Part shown: piece by piece, positions 1 through 8,055 of the stretch
Position numbering within the stretch: the stretch's first letter is position 1
Layout: each line of letters begins with the position of its first letter
Assembly (NCBI RefSeq): GCF_021653975.1
Contig: NZ_JAJKFK010000005.1
Span: 186,001-250,000, forward strand
Direction: 5' to 3'
Source: Amycolatopsis sp. GM8
GTDB taxonomy: Bacteria > Actinomycetota > Actinomycetes > Mycobacteriales > Pseudonocardiaceae
Length of the DNA stretch: 64,000 bases
The notes under the pieces: generated by a model
Database searches by the model: none
What the model saw: only the letters and a program-made list of their open reading frames with translations
What the model was told of the DNA's origin: nothing
Position numbers and translations under genes: made by a program

Positions 1-1
1 G

Positions 2-232
2 ACCCGTTTTTCCGGTGCCAAGCCACCCAAACAACTCGCGTTCAGTCACGGCTCACACTTCTGCCTTGGCGCACCGATGGCCCGGCTAGAGAGCGCCATC
101 GTGTTCGACCGTCTCTGCGCCCGCACGGACTTCACCGTGCTCACCGACGAGCCCGAATACCGCGCCAGTATCTCCATGCGCGGCCCGGCCGCACTGCCCG
201 TCGCGCTCCGGAAGCGGCCCTCGATGTCGGCG
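2..232 (+). pseudogene. Cytochrome P450, C-terminal fragment
   Basis: Reading in frame from base 2 gives the heme-ligand signature FSHGSHFCLGAPMAR, which fits the P450 consensus FxxGxxxCxGxxxA with the cysteine as axial ligand. It is followed by the usual C-terminal helix and a terminal strand ending near GPAALPVAL. The 5' part lies outside the window. The frame has no P450-type stop and runs directly into an IS21-like istA reading frame, so the end of the gene may have been replaced by the insertion. The heme motif itself is intact. Substrate cannot be told from this piece. Confidence 0.75.
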
Positions 233-262
233 GCGGGGAGGTTCGGGACGGCGCGGTCGAGG

Positions 263-520
263 GTGGAGTTGTTCGAGAAGATCAGGCGGGACTAGCGGGA
301 CGAGGATCTGTCGATCCGGGAGCTGGCCGAGCGACATCACGTCCACCGGCGCACGGTCCGCCAGGCGCTGGCCGGTGCGGTCCCGCCGCCGGGGAAGACC
401 TATCCGGACCGGCCGCGGCCAGCGATCGATCCCTATGCGGCGGTCATCGACGACTGGCTGCTGAAGGACAAAAACGCGCCGAAGAAGCAGCGTCACACCA
501 CGCGACGGGACCGCTACGTG
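263..520 (+). pseudogene. IS21-family transposase istA, N-terminal remnant
   Basis: From a GTG at 263 the frame reads VELFEKIRRD, then an in-frame TAG at 293-295, then RDEDLSIRELAERHHVHRRTV and a KKQRHT segment. This is the start of IstA: the VELFEKIRR opening, the RELA-x-HHVHRRTVRQAL helix-turn-helix and the KxQRHT region. The internal stop and the loss of everything after about residue 85 (no DDE domain, no istB) make it non-functional. It lies against a P450 fragment, so the element appears to have inserted there and decayed. Confidence 0.7.
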
Positions 521-744
521 AGCGGGCTCGCGGCACCTCCGTCGGAGAGCGCCGTCCGGACCGCTTGCCTCCAGTCGTCCGACCTCGCCGGATCGCTGTT
601 CAAGTACTGCAAGAACAACACCAGCCCGGCGTCGGGGTTTGCCTCAAGCGCCACATACTGCTCCGCCAAGTAGTACGCCGCTCGAAAAGCCTCAACCAAG
701 GAGAGAGACTCCGGCAAGGAGACCTCGCGTTCTTCACCGTTCAC
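514..744 (-). CDS. Small hypothetical protein, 76 aa
   Basis: A 76-residue acidic, soluble reading frame (EAFRAAYYLAEQYVALE, then a FLQYLNSDPARSDDW segment). It looks like the small predicted all-helical proteins common in actinomycete genomes, but I do not recognise a named family. Its 3' end touches the truncated istA remnant on the other strand. Codon use fits a real gene (no rare codons, clean start). No signal peptide or membrane segment is visible. Function unknown; it could be an orphan immunity or accessory protein, but nothing in the sequence shows that. Confidence 0.55.
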   Translation of the reverse strand: MNGEEREVSLPESLSLVEAFRAAYYLAEQYVALEANPDAGLVLFLQYLNSDPARSDDWRQAVRTALSDGGAASPLT

Positions 745-1063
745 CAGCCGACGATGTCACACACCAAACCGGCAGGGCCGAAATTGGCGCAGACAACTGG
801 GCCAAATGACTTGACCAAACCCAGGTGCGGGTGGCAGGGACGAGGGAAGTGGTGTTCTTGCTCAGCGATCCACGTGTGTTGCTGTGCGGGCGTCGCCGCT
901 GGCCGCGCTGGCTGTGTCCGTCCCGATCGGGGCGGTGCTCGGGACCAGCATCATCCGGCTGTCGGGGATCTGTCTCGGCAGCATCACCTTGCGGTTCACC
1001 GTCGCGGTGCCGGTGCCGGCCGGCGACGGGAACCGGTCGGGTGGCCCGGACGGCGGTGGTGTG
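745..1063. other. Intergenic stretch without a recognisable gene
   Basis: About 320 bases. Open frames exist only because of high GC; their translations are low-complexity and resemble no family. Probably decayed DNA next to the IS21 remnant. Confidence 0.5.
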
Positions 1064-1738
1064 CTATTTGCGCCAGGTCACTTCACGGCTCGAGGTGTCC
1101 TCATAGGGCTTTTGGGCATAGGCGACCGCCACGATGGGGTCCGAAGACGTGCCGAAGAACAGTTCGCACTGTTCGAAAACCGCGCCCGGCGTGGAGAAGT
1201 CGCTCGGGGCCATGGATTCGCTCTCGCACCCGGTGACGTCCGTCGACGCGCCGCCGATCAGTACGCCCGGGAAACCGCCGCTGCGGGTCCGGGGGAACAG
1301 GGTCGGCGGGAAGATCTCCTTGAAGTTCGCGCCGTCCATGTCGACCATTTTGACGCGCACGAAAAAGAACATCTTCCCGCGCAGTTTTGCTTTGTCCTCG
1401 TCCTTCAGCGGCAGGTTGTCGATGTCGGCGTCGGGCGCGGGCGCGCTGTCCACGGTGATGGTGATCCCGAGCAGGCCCTTTTCGTACATGCTGTTGAACG
1501 GCACGACGGCTTGTTCGCCGAACTTGATTTTCGTGCCCGGTTTCGTCGTCCGGTCGTTGAGCTCGAGCGTCGGCGTCGAGGTCAGGTACGGCTTCGGCGG
1601 GGTCGTCGACGTCGCGCCCGCCACCGCGGTCTCGCCGGCCGGAGTAGGCAGCGACGGTCCCGCCGCAGGACCGGAGCAGCCCGCCGCCCCCAGAGCGAAC
1701 GCGCCCGCGACAACGAAAATCCCCCACCACTTGCTCAC
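1064..1738 (-). CDS. Secreted lipoprotein, hypothetical
   Basis: Starting at the GTG at 1738 (GGGGAG six bases upstream) the protein opens VSKWWGIFVVAGAFALGAAGC, a short positive N terminus, a hydrophobic helix and an AAGC lipobox. It should be lipidated at that Cys and anchored outside the membrane. A Ser/Thr/Pro/Ala linker follows, then a roughly 170-residue domain with two later cysteines (CESES and QCELFF) that could form a disulfide. A longer ATG start at 1807 is possible but would put 23 residues before the signal. No family recognised; it stands alone among decayed genes. Confidence 0.75.
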   Translation of the reverse strand: MSKWWGIFVVAGAFALGAAGCSGPAAGPSLPTPAGETAVAGATSTTPPKPYLTSTPTLELNDRTTKPGTKIKFGEQAVVPFNSMYEKGLLGITITVDSAPAPDADIDNLPLKDEDKAKLRGKMFFFVRVKMVDMDGANFKEIFPPTLFPRTRSGGFPGVLIGGASTDVTGCESESMAPSDFSTPGAVFEQCELFFGTSSDPIVAVAYAQKPYEDTSSREVTWRK

Positions 1739-1931
1739 GCTGAACTCCCCAAAATCCGCAACGTACCCAAACCGGCCCATGCCGGTGCGAACAGGATCTT
1801 GCTCCACCCGCTCTCGCCGGTCGCGCTTGACCCGAACGGTCCAGCAGGCAGCGTCCGTTTGCCTCCTGAGGGGGTCAGTGGCACAGGCCCGCCTTCGAGC
1901 TCGACGATCATACCCCGCACACCCGCTTCGT

Positions 1932-2190
1932 TCAGGGCACCGAGTTGCTCGGGGTGCCGACGATGGGATAACCGCCCCAGCCGGCGATGAGCCGTTCCCG
2001 CATCTTCTTCACGGCGTGGTCGAAGGACCGGCCCGCCCCGGAACCAGCGATCTTGATGACGTTCCCGGCCGCGCCCCAGCCGCCCTCCTCGACCACCTGC
2101 TCGAACGCGCGCTTGGCCTCGGTGCCCCGGCAGACGACCGCCGTAGTCATCACCTGAATGTTCCGCTGGTACCCATCGCGGGCCTTCGAC
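1932..2190 (-). pseudogene. Gene fragment, unknown product
   Basis: The last 85 or so residues of this frame (QVMTTAVVCRGTEAKRAFEQ onward, ending GTPSNSVP) look like genuine protein with a helical region and a Gly-rich loop. The upstream part of the same frame is compositionally wrong. It meets another fragment head to head near 2200, so both appear to be remnants of a rearrangement. No family recognised. Confidence 0.35.
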
Positions 2191-2235
2191 TTCACCTTGT
2201 CCAGCACCAGCCCGACGAGGTCGACCAGCTCCTCG

Positions 2236-2468
2236 CCGCGCACGGCACCGGCTGGAGCTGCCGCACCGCCCGGCTGGTCTCCGCCCGCCTGGTCGACGGC
2301 GAGGTGCGCTGGTACGACGAGGTCGGCGCCGTCGTGCACGCCTCCGCCGACCTGGTGCCGGTCCTCGAGCGGATCGCCGCGCGTTTTGCCCAGTACCGCT
2401 TCGTGATCGCGGACATGACCGGGCAGCGAACCGGCGCCTTCGTCCAGCGGGCGCCCGCGTCGCCGTGA
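2236..2468 (+). pseudogene. Gene fragment, unknown product
   Basis: From about 2236 one plus-strand frame turns protein-like (RLVDGEVRWYDEVGAVVHAS, then LERIAARFAQYRFVIADMTG) and ends at a TGA. The preceding frame is only a shadow of the opposite strand. It reads like the final 75 residues of a soluble alpha/beta protein. No start or ribosome-binding site is seen. Confidence 0.35.
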
Positions 2469-2481
2469 CACACGGCCAGGG

Positions 2482-4330
2482 TCAGAAGGTGTCCTCCCGG
2501 ACCTGCATGAACCCGTAACTGTGCGCCATGTCCACCAGCGCTGACCGCGCTCGCCTGCGCCGGGTGTCCGCAGCCAGCCCCGGCACGGTGGGCAGCGAGA
2601 CCAACAGCCCGGGCAGCTCGCCGCCCCGTTTCCCGTTCGGCCCGAAGGGCTCCAGGTCGAGGACGTCGCGCAGCACCAGCTGGCCGCCGGCCTGGTCGTG
2701 CCGCTGCTCGGTGCACACCGAGAACTCGACCAGGGGCGCCCCGCTCCACCGCGACGCCGCCGCGGGGTTCCGGATCAGCCGGGGCAGCAGCTCGGTCGCG
2801 GTCTCCCAGGCCGCCACGAAGAATTCGAGCAGATCGTCCGCCGTCCAGCGCAGGTCCGGCCGCGGATCTGCGTGCAGGGCCCTGGCCCAGGCGTCGAAGT
2901 TCTCGACGCGCACCTCGGCACAGGTGATGACCGCGGAACTGCGCGCGGCCGGCGGTAGCGTCATCATCACCTCGGCGGACAGCGCGATCTCCCCGTCCGG
3001 CGCGGTGATCTCGCTGGCGTAGCTGAGCCCGTCGCTCGCGTTGTCGTTCGGGCCCATGCCCCATGTGCCGGCGGGCAGGTCCCGGCCGCGGCGACGCGAC
3101 AGGTTCGTGGTGAACCCGGCCAGCTGGCTGATCGGCAGTTCGGGGAGCAGCGCGTTCAGCCGGTCCGGGGTGATCTTCACGCCGCTGAGGTCGTCCCAGG
3201 GCAGGGTCGCCAGCACCCGCGCCCGCAGCTGCGGCGGCGTCGCCGCGGCGGTCCAGTTGCGGGTCGCGGCCGACGTCGTCGTGGTGGCGATCGGATCGGG
3301 GTCCCACCGCCAGCCGTGCCCTCCTCGATCACGGAGCAGCCGACCGGGGCACCAGCGGCCGCCGGACAACGGCACTTCGGTGGCGTGCCGGTCGATGACG
3401 CCGGTCGCGGTGGCGTCGCCGGCGGGAAAACCCAGGGCGGCCAGCGCGTCCCCGTCCGGTGCGCCGCTGCCGTGATCCTGCAACGCCTGCCAGATCTCCT
3501 CGGCGACGGCGACCGGCCGGTACTTCGGCTGGGCACACAGCACCCAGCCGGACGGCTCGCCCGGCACCGCGAAGTGCTGTGCCACCCCCGGCCCGATCGG
3601 GTCGACGTCGGTGACCGGCTCGCCCAGCACGAGGCCCTGCCCGGCGAGGTCGCCGACCGCCTTTTGGAATATTCCGCTCCAGCCCGGTTCCCCGCCGCCG
3701 ATGGTGTGCGCTGGCTCCTCGGCGCGCTGCGGGGCCTGGATGCTGGCCACGGCAGCGGCCAGCTTGGCGATCTCGTCGCCGGAGTTCACCCAGCCCAACC
3801 CGACGAAGTGCTGGATCTCGTGCGGGCGCAGCCAGGTGGTCCCGTCCCCGCGCCGGATCGGGACGCCGACGGCGATCTTGCTCGGCTCGGTGGTGCCGTT
3901 CGGTGCCGGCACGGCGAACAGCTGGCTCGAGCGCGGCTGGGCGGGAATGTCGATGACCAGCACACCCAGCTCGTCGGTGCACGAGATCCAGTCCACCGCC
4001 ACGTGCCGCAGCGGGGGGGAACACCCTGGTGGCGATGATCTGGCGATGCTTGTCGAGGTCGATCAGCTTCCGTGGCACCGGGTTGAGCGCGTCGACGATC
4101 TCCTCGCCGTGCTCCTTGCGAGTGCTGAACCCCACCAGGAGCAAGCCCCCGTCGGCGGTGTTCGCAAAGGCCGCCACGTCCTTCGCGAGTTCTTCGGCGC
4201 CTTTGGGCTGGCCCAGCGGGTAGATGCCGTCCTTCACGTCGAGCCAGACGCACTCCCGCTCACCGACCAGCGCGCCGGGATCATCCCGGCGCAGGGCCTG
4301 CCGTGCGCGTTCCAGACCAGCAGCCGTCAT
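2482..4330 (-). pseudogene. AlbA_2/schlafen-type DNA-binding protein, frameshifted
   Basis: The N-terminal frame (ATG at 4330) holds a schlafen-like AlbA_2 domain: ECVWLDVKD, then AKDVAAFANTADGGLLLVGF and an ALNPVP segment. It breaks at a G7 run on the plus strand (4013-4019). The second frame resumes with DWISCTDELGVLVIDIP and WLRPHEIQHFV, the rest of that domain, then runs about 440 residues to the stop at 2482. Dropping one C on the coding strand reads VFPPLRHVAVDW and fuses the halves into one protein of about 615 residues. The C-terminal region is unrecognised. Members of this family often occur near mobile DNA and are suspected regulators or defence proteins; here the function is inferred only. 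The shift could be a mutation, programmed slippage or a sequencing error. Confidence 0.65.
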
Positions 4331-4419
4331 GCACGTATTCTTCCCGGCTGTCGCTTGACGTCCCGCTCCTGCCCGTCACTTCACCGCGCGGCAGGGTGCA
4401 CGCGGACGGGCGACGTGAC

Positions 4420-4793
4420 TCAGCGGAGATCTTCGAGTGCGGCAGCTCGTTGGGTGATGAAGGCGCGGAACGCGGATTTGTCGTTGTCGTGCAGGGGATC
4501 GCATTCCCGGGACTCGTGGTGGCCAGGCGGCAGGCCAGCCAGTCCCGCACATGCCCCTTGGTGACACCAGCCGCCTCCTCCGGCGGGTCGGCGAGCGCCG
4601 CGAACCACGCGTGCGGGTCGTCCTCCTCCGGCGGTGCCACGGGATCGGCGAGCCAGATGTGCAGCCACCGCGCCGCATCGGTGTAGGTGCGGATGGTGCG
4701 GGGTGATTTGTTCTCGGCGCGTAGTGACCGAGCCCACTCATCGATCAACGTCTGATAGGGCTCGGGCGCAGGCGGCAGCGTTGAAATTGGCAT
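4420..4793 (-). pseudogene. Tyrosine recombinase, N-terminal fragment
   Basis: The first 100 residues from the ATG at 4793 are a core-binding (SAM-like) domain of a phage-type integrase: TLIDEWARSLRAENKSPRTI, then TYTDAARWLHIWLAD and KGHVRDWLA. The frame then changes (the neighbouring frame reads KSAFRAFITQRAAALEDL and stops) and no catalytic domain with the R-HxxR-Y residues follows. It lies only 100 bases from the left att site of element 1, so it may be left over from an older element. Confidence 0.6.
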
Positions 4794-4893
4794 AGATCAA
4801 CTCTCAAAGCGGAGTGTCACTGAGCGCCGCGCTAGCTCCCGGGCCGCATCCGACGACCCAAAAAGGGGGAAAATCGCTGGTCAAAGTCTCGTT

Positions 4894-4937
4894 GTCGGGA
4901 TGACAGGATTTGAACCTGCGACCCTCCGCTCCCAAAG
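4894..4937. repeat. attachment site of element 1, distal copy (44 bp)
   Basis: Identical to 13418-13461. It holds the 3' half of tRNA-Pro (anticodon arm 3' side to acceptor end) without the 5' half, so it is not a working tRNA. It marks the far boundary of the element. Confidence 0.9.
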
Positions 4938-5253
4938 ACCCGGAGATCACGTTCAGGGTCGTGTGAACGAGTACGTTTGCCCTGGTCAGAGCCATTGCTG
5001 AAACAGTTGGGGCGGTCCGTACGGGGTTGAACTGAGCCCCGATTTGAGCCCCTGCCCGCGCAGGTACGAGCATCGGCGGCGGGTCGCTGAGTCGCCGCAT
5101 GCCGTTTCCAGCGTGCGATCACACCGAAGTACCCCGGACAGCGCTTGTGCGGCCATCTGAGGCCGCGTTTTTCGGCCTCTTGCTGGCTCTCAGCGTGACG
5201 CAGACGGCCAAGAGTCCACGGGCACCCCGCTCCTGTTCCAGCCGTCTCGACCC
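4938..5253. other. Left end of element 1, no gene
   Basis: Between the distal att copy and the toxin-antitoxin operators no convincing gene is seen. It contains an arm-type repeat at 5030-5052 (TGAGCCCC, then TTGAGCCCC) that resembles a sequence beside int at the other end. Confidence 0.5.
5030..5052. repeat. Possible integrase arm site, distal end
   Basis: AACTGAGCCCC followed by GATTTGAGCCCC. A close relative, AACTGAGCCCC followed by AAACTGAG, lies at 13337-13354 just after int. The matching pairs near both att sites suggest arm-type binding sites for the element's integrase or excisionase. This is inference. Confidence 0.4.
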
Positions 5254-5377
5254 GTCACAGGCCCTGTGACAGGTCGATCCGGCTCCGTAGCTGGGCAAAT
5301 GACGCGGTGACAGGCGAGACCGGTTGCCGCCCCGCCCGTCACATGGCCTGTCCGACGCCGCTCGCAGGCCGTATCCT
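5254..5377 (+). promoter_or_regulatory. Operators and promoter of the toxin-antitoxin operon
   Basis: An inverted repeat GTCACAGGCCCTGTGAC (5254-5270; 7-bp arms, 3-bp centre) and a related site GTCACATGGCCTGTC (5338-5352) precede the antitoxin start at 5385. TATCCT at 5372-5377 could be the -10 box. Type II antitoxins normally repress their own operon by binding such repeats, so autoregulation is likely. Confidence 0.5.
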
Positions 5378-5384
5378 GAATGCC

Positions 5385-5684
5385 ATGAGCACGGCCCACG
5401 ACTTCGAGCTACCTCCGCACGCGGGTGCACCTGCGGAGGCGGTAGACGCTGCCGCTGATGGGCAGGTGGTGTACCTGACCCGCAACGGCGAGGCGATCGC
5501 GGCCATCGTGCCGACCGACGTTGCCACGGCCGGAGCCGGTGCACTCGAAGCCTTGGAAGATGCCGACGACATCCGCGCGGCCCGCGCGGCGCTGGCCGAC
5601 CCGGAACCGAGTATCCCGATGGCTGAAGTCTGGGCTGAATACGCCGATGACCTTGCCGCCTACCCGGACACCGACGAGCGGTGA
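5385..5684 (+). CDS. Type II antitoxin, Phd/YefM-like
   Basis: A 99-residue acidic protein. The N-terminal half reads GQVVYLTRNGEAIAAIVP, the strand-turn-strand of the Phd/YefM DNA-binding fold. The C-terminal half (LEDADDIRAARAALADPEP, MAEVWAEYADDL) is the unstructured acidic tail that would wrap the toxin. The stop overlaps the toxin start by four bases (GTGA), so the two are translationally coupled with antitoxin first, as is standard. Operator-like repeats lie upstream. Likely a stability module for the element. Confidence 0.8.
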   Translation: MSTAHDFELPPHAGAPAEAVDAAADGQVVYLTRNGEAIAAIVPTDVATAGAGALEALEDADDIRAARAALADPEPSIPMAEVWAEYADDLAAYPDTDER

Positions 5685-5950
5685 GCGACCCGTACGGCAT
5701 CGAATGGCGTCCTGCGGCACGTAAGGAGCTTGACCGCCTCGACCGCCCCGTCCGTGCCCGGATCCTGCGCAAGATTGCCGCTCTGGCTGATGATCCGCGC
5801 CCGCACGGCGTTGTCCGGCTCACTGGCACGTCAGACCTGTGGCGAATCCGTATCGGGGATTACCGCGTGGTCTACACAATCGAGGACAACCGACTGATCG
5901 TCACGGTTGTGCGTGTGGCACCGCGCGGCGCGGTTTACCGAGCGCTCTAA
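5681..5950 (+). CDS. RelE/ParE-family toxin
   Basis: An 89-residue basic protein starting at a GTG overlapping the antitoxin stop. It shows the RelE/ParE pattern: YGIEWRPAARKELDRLDRPV at the N terminus, an amphipathic helix pair (RILRKIAALADDPRP), then LTGTSDLWRIRIGDYRVVYTI and a final VVRVAPRGAVY strand. The DLWRIRIGDYRVVY segment is the family hallmark. It should be an mRNA endonuclease or gyrase poison; which cannot be decided by eye. Neutralised by the preceding antitoxin. Confidence 0.85.
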   Translation: MSDPYGIEWRPAARKELDRLDRPVRARILRKIAALADDPRPHGVVRLTGTSDLWRIRIGDYRVVYTIEDNRLIVTVVRVAPRGAVYRAL

Positions 5951-5994
5951 TCGCCGCGCCCAGCGAGGGCCGGTTCGCCGTGCCGCGCGGCGCC

Positions 5995-6069
5995 GAAGAT
6001 GACGAAGATGACGAAGATGACGCGGCTTGGAGAAGGTGGCCACCTCCGTCACCTTCGAGCGTCACCTTC
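5995..6069. repeat. Iteron-like 9-bp repeats, left cluster
   Basis: Three tandem copies of GAAGATGAC (5995-6021) are followed by two inverted copies GTCACCTTC (6048-6056, 6061-6069), overlapping the 3' end of the HAD gene. The same 9-mer family appears at 10401-10581 at the end of rep and beyond. The shared word in two separated places suggests a DNA-binding role such as Rep binding. Confidence 0.5.
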
Positions 6070-6741
6070 GGCGGTAGAGACGTGAGCCTGAATCGCGGCA
6101 TGGATCTCCCACATGCTGTCCACTACGACTGCGCCAGCCGCCTCGAACCGCTCTCGCTTGCCGTTCTTATTTGCGTAGGCGATGCAGGGCACACCACAGT
6201 TCTGCGACACCTGAATGTCGGTCTCTGAGTCACCGATGAAGACTGCGGCTTCGGGTCGTACGGCCAGCGCATCCAGGGCCGTTGTCAACGGCCACGGATG
6301 AGGCTTCATTCGGTACGGCATTCGATACGCGCGCCCGATCACCGGCCATACCTGACCGGCCAGCCCAACGCGTGCGAGAAACCGCTCCACTGCCGCTCCC
6401 GCGTTGTTGCTGACGATCCCCACCCGCTTCTCGGCTTCGATCGCGGCGTGCACTGATTCTATGCCGCCAACGGTTGGAATAGAGCCCTCGACGGCGACGA
6501 GTTCAGCCTCGATGAGCGCGTCTTCTACAGCGCGGGGAGTCAATTCCTTTTGCCATCTATTCAGAAAATCAAGCGGATCATCGGTTGCGATTTTCCTTCC
6601 GAACCTCTTCTCAAGATCCCGAGCTATCCGTTCCGGCGAAACAGTGGCGAATACGTCACAGATTGGGCCGTCAAAGTCGAAGAGCACGACATCTGCCCGT
6701 GGCAGCATCTCGACAACCGAGCCACGCGCGTCCGTAGTCAC
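6049..6741 (-). CDS. HAD-superfamily phosphatase
   Basis: A 230-residue cytoplasmic enzyme with all four HAD motifs: DVVLFDFDGPICDVF (motif I, nucleophile Asp and acid Asp), VGIVSNNAG (motif II), a Lys in the MPYRMKPHP segment (motif III) and FIGDSETDIQVS (motif IV). The cap inserted after motif I suggests a phosphoglycolate phosphatase-like subclass; the substrate is not clear. It starts at a GTG that overlaps the GntR stop (GTGA), so it is translated with that regulator. The pair looks like a regulator with its own metabolic enzyme, carried as cargo. Confidence 0.85.
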   Translation of the reverse strand: MTTDARGSVVEMLPRADVVLFDFDGPICDVFATVSPERIARDLEKRFGRKIATDDPLDFLNRWQKELTPRAVEDALIEAELVAVEGSIPTVGGIESVHAAIEAEKRVGIVSNNAGAAVERFLARVGLAGQVWPVIGRAYRMPYRMKPHPWPLTTALDALAVRPEAAVFIGDSETDIQVSQNCGVPCIAYANKNGKRERFEAAGAVVVDSMWEIHAAIQAHVSTAEGDARR

Positions 6742-7592
6742 TCCGTAAAGTCCTTCGCGACTGAATCCCACACGCTGTCGAACCACTTCTTCGACTGTTC
6801 GACAAACTGTGAGTTCGTCGAGGTCTCGTCGTCTGCCGTCGCGTAGTGGAACAAAACCGCATCCTTCCCCATCGGGTCGAATATTTCCACTGGCCTTCCC
6901 GAGATAGCTACCGAGTGCTGGACAACCGGATAGAAGCCGAAAAACGCTTCAGATCCATTAAGGATGAAAAGCTTGAAAAGTGGAGCGGCATGATAGGTCC
7001 GTACTTGCGCGGTTGCCGAATCGATGAGGCCCAGGGCGGCCAGTTCTTCTACCGCATCGACCAGTCCCTGAATCGACCGACGGGCGATTCTCTCGGTCCG
7101 TGCCCGAACAGCTGCGGAATCGCCATCTTCGGCGACGGGAGCTGGTAGACCGATCGGCTGCGCAAGGTCCGGCAGCAAGATCCGAAAGCGAAGGCTTGAC
7201 GGCTGAAGGCGTCCGGCTCTGATCTTGTCGAGCGGTTCGCTTACCACGCCGTACAGGGTCTCGCCGGAGAACCCGGCGAAGTCGATGGAGACGTCTCCCT
7301 GTTCGAAGATCTGCTCGACGTGCGGTCGCAAGCCCACAGACCGCTCCGTGCGCTGTCGAACGAAGGAGCCTCTCCCCTGGCGCGTCACGACCAGGCCCTC
7401 GTCCCGAAGGATGCCCACCGCCTTCTGCGCCGTCATTGGAGCCACGCTGAAATGTCTTGCCAGTTCGGCGAACGACGGGAGCCTGTCTCCCGGCTGGAGC
7501 TTCTGAGTCAGGATGGCGGCGCGCAGCACGCCCACTACCTGCTGGAACGGGGGGCGGGGATCTTCCGGGTCAAGTGCTTCGAGCTCATCCAT
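6738..7592 (-). CDS. GntR-family regulator (HutC-like)
   Basis: 284 residues. The N-terminal winged helix (FQQVVGVLRAAILTQKLQPG, PSFAELARHFSVAPMTAQKA, then VVTRQGRGSFV) is classic GntR. The longer C-terminal part should sense a ligand; its last stretch is less typical of UTRA and may be divergent. It overlaps the HAD gene by four bases. The upstream region is dense with CTAG, including TCTAGAC, a core used by HutC-type GntR proteins such as DasR, so autoregulation is plausible. Similar GGTCTAGACC sites occur near xis/int, so it might also control excision (inference). Confidence 0.8.
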   Translation of the reverse strand: MDELEALDPEDPRPPFQQVVGVLRAAILTQKLQPGDRLPSFAELARHFSVAPMTAQKAVGILRDEGLVVTRQGRGSFVRQRTERSVGLRPHVEQIFEQGDVSIDFAGFSGETLYGVVSEPLDKIRAGRLQPSSLRFRILLPDLAQPIGLPAPVAEDGDSAAVRARTERIARRSIQGLVDAVEELAALGLIDSATAQVRTYHAAPLFKLFILNGSEAFFGFYPVVQHSVAISGRPVEIFDPMGKDAVLFHYATADDETSTNSQFVEQSKKWFDSVWDSVAKDFTE

Positions 7593-7617
7593 GCGAGCCA
7601 GGATACGGGCACAACAG

Positions 7618-7700
7618 CTAGGCCATCTAGGTGAACCAACACCTTTTCTCTAGACTGCTAGTAGAGCTAGCTTGACTTCACTAGCAGAGCTGTCTAACGT
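7618..7700. promoter_or_regulatory. CTAG-rich divergent control region
   Basis: Six CTAG tetranucleotides lie between 7618 and 7684, a word normally rare in such genomes. A plus-strand promoter is visible: TTGACT (7672-7677), a 17-base spacer, TAACGT (7695-7700). The CTAG sites overlap the promoter, so binding by the divergently encoded GntR protein would repress or tune the helix-turn-helix/sigma genes as well as its own. Confidence 0.55.
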
Positions 7701-7794
7701 CTCTCTTGTCGCCGGAATCCCCGGCACCAAGCAGGAAGCCCCGACCAGTGCTGGAACACCGGCCGGGGCGGACATCGAAACGCTGGGAGTCACG

Positions 7795-8055
7795 ATGCAG
7801 TTCGAGGATAGCCGCATGTACCGGGTCAAGGCGGTTGCTGAGGCCCTAGATGTCTCGGTGGCGACCATCTACCGGGCGATTGAGTCCGGGAAGCTGGACG
7901 CGCTGAAGATCGGCACTGGTAAGGGCACGATCCGGATCACCGGCACGGCCGCGAACGTCTACGTCAACGCCTGCGCTGAGGCCGCGTACCAGGCGTACGT
8001 GGTCGAGGGTGCCCCGGTCGTTGAGGCCGATGTCGTGGCGGGGGAGGTGGCCTGA
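7795..8055 (+). CDS. Small helix-turn-helix protein (HTH_17/excisionase-like)
   Basis: From the ATG at 7795 (GGGAG just upstream) the protein is 86 residues: YRVKAVAEALDVSVATIYRA, IESGKLDALKIG, GTIRIT. This is the winged-helix of excisionase/MerR-type DNA-binding proteins. A TTG at 7672 would lengthen it, but that TTG lies in the -35 box. The acidic-hydrophobic tail is unusual for Xis. Its stop is directly followed by the ATG of the sigma factor, so they form one operon; it may be a regulator or partner of that sigma factor rather than the excisionase, since another xis sits beside int. Confidence 0.7.
   Translation: MQFEDSRMYRVKAVAEALDVSVATIYRAIESGKLDALKIGTGKGTIRITGTAANVYVNACAEAAYQAYVVEGAPVVEADVVAGEVA

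Noticed and set aside
4894..4937. A second tRNA-Pro gene
   Set aside because: Only the 3' half is present; it is the distal att copy of element 1.
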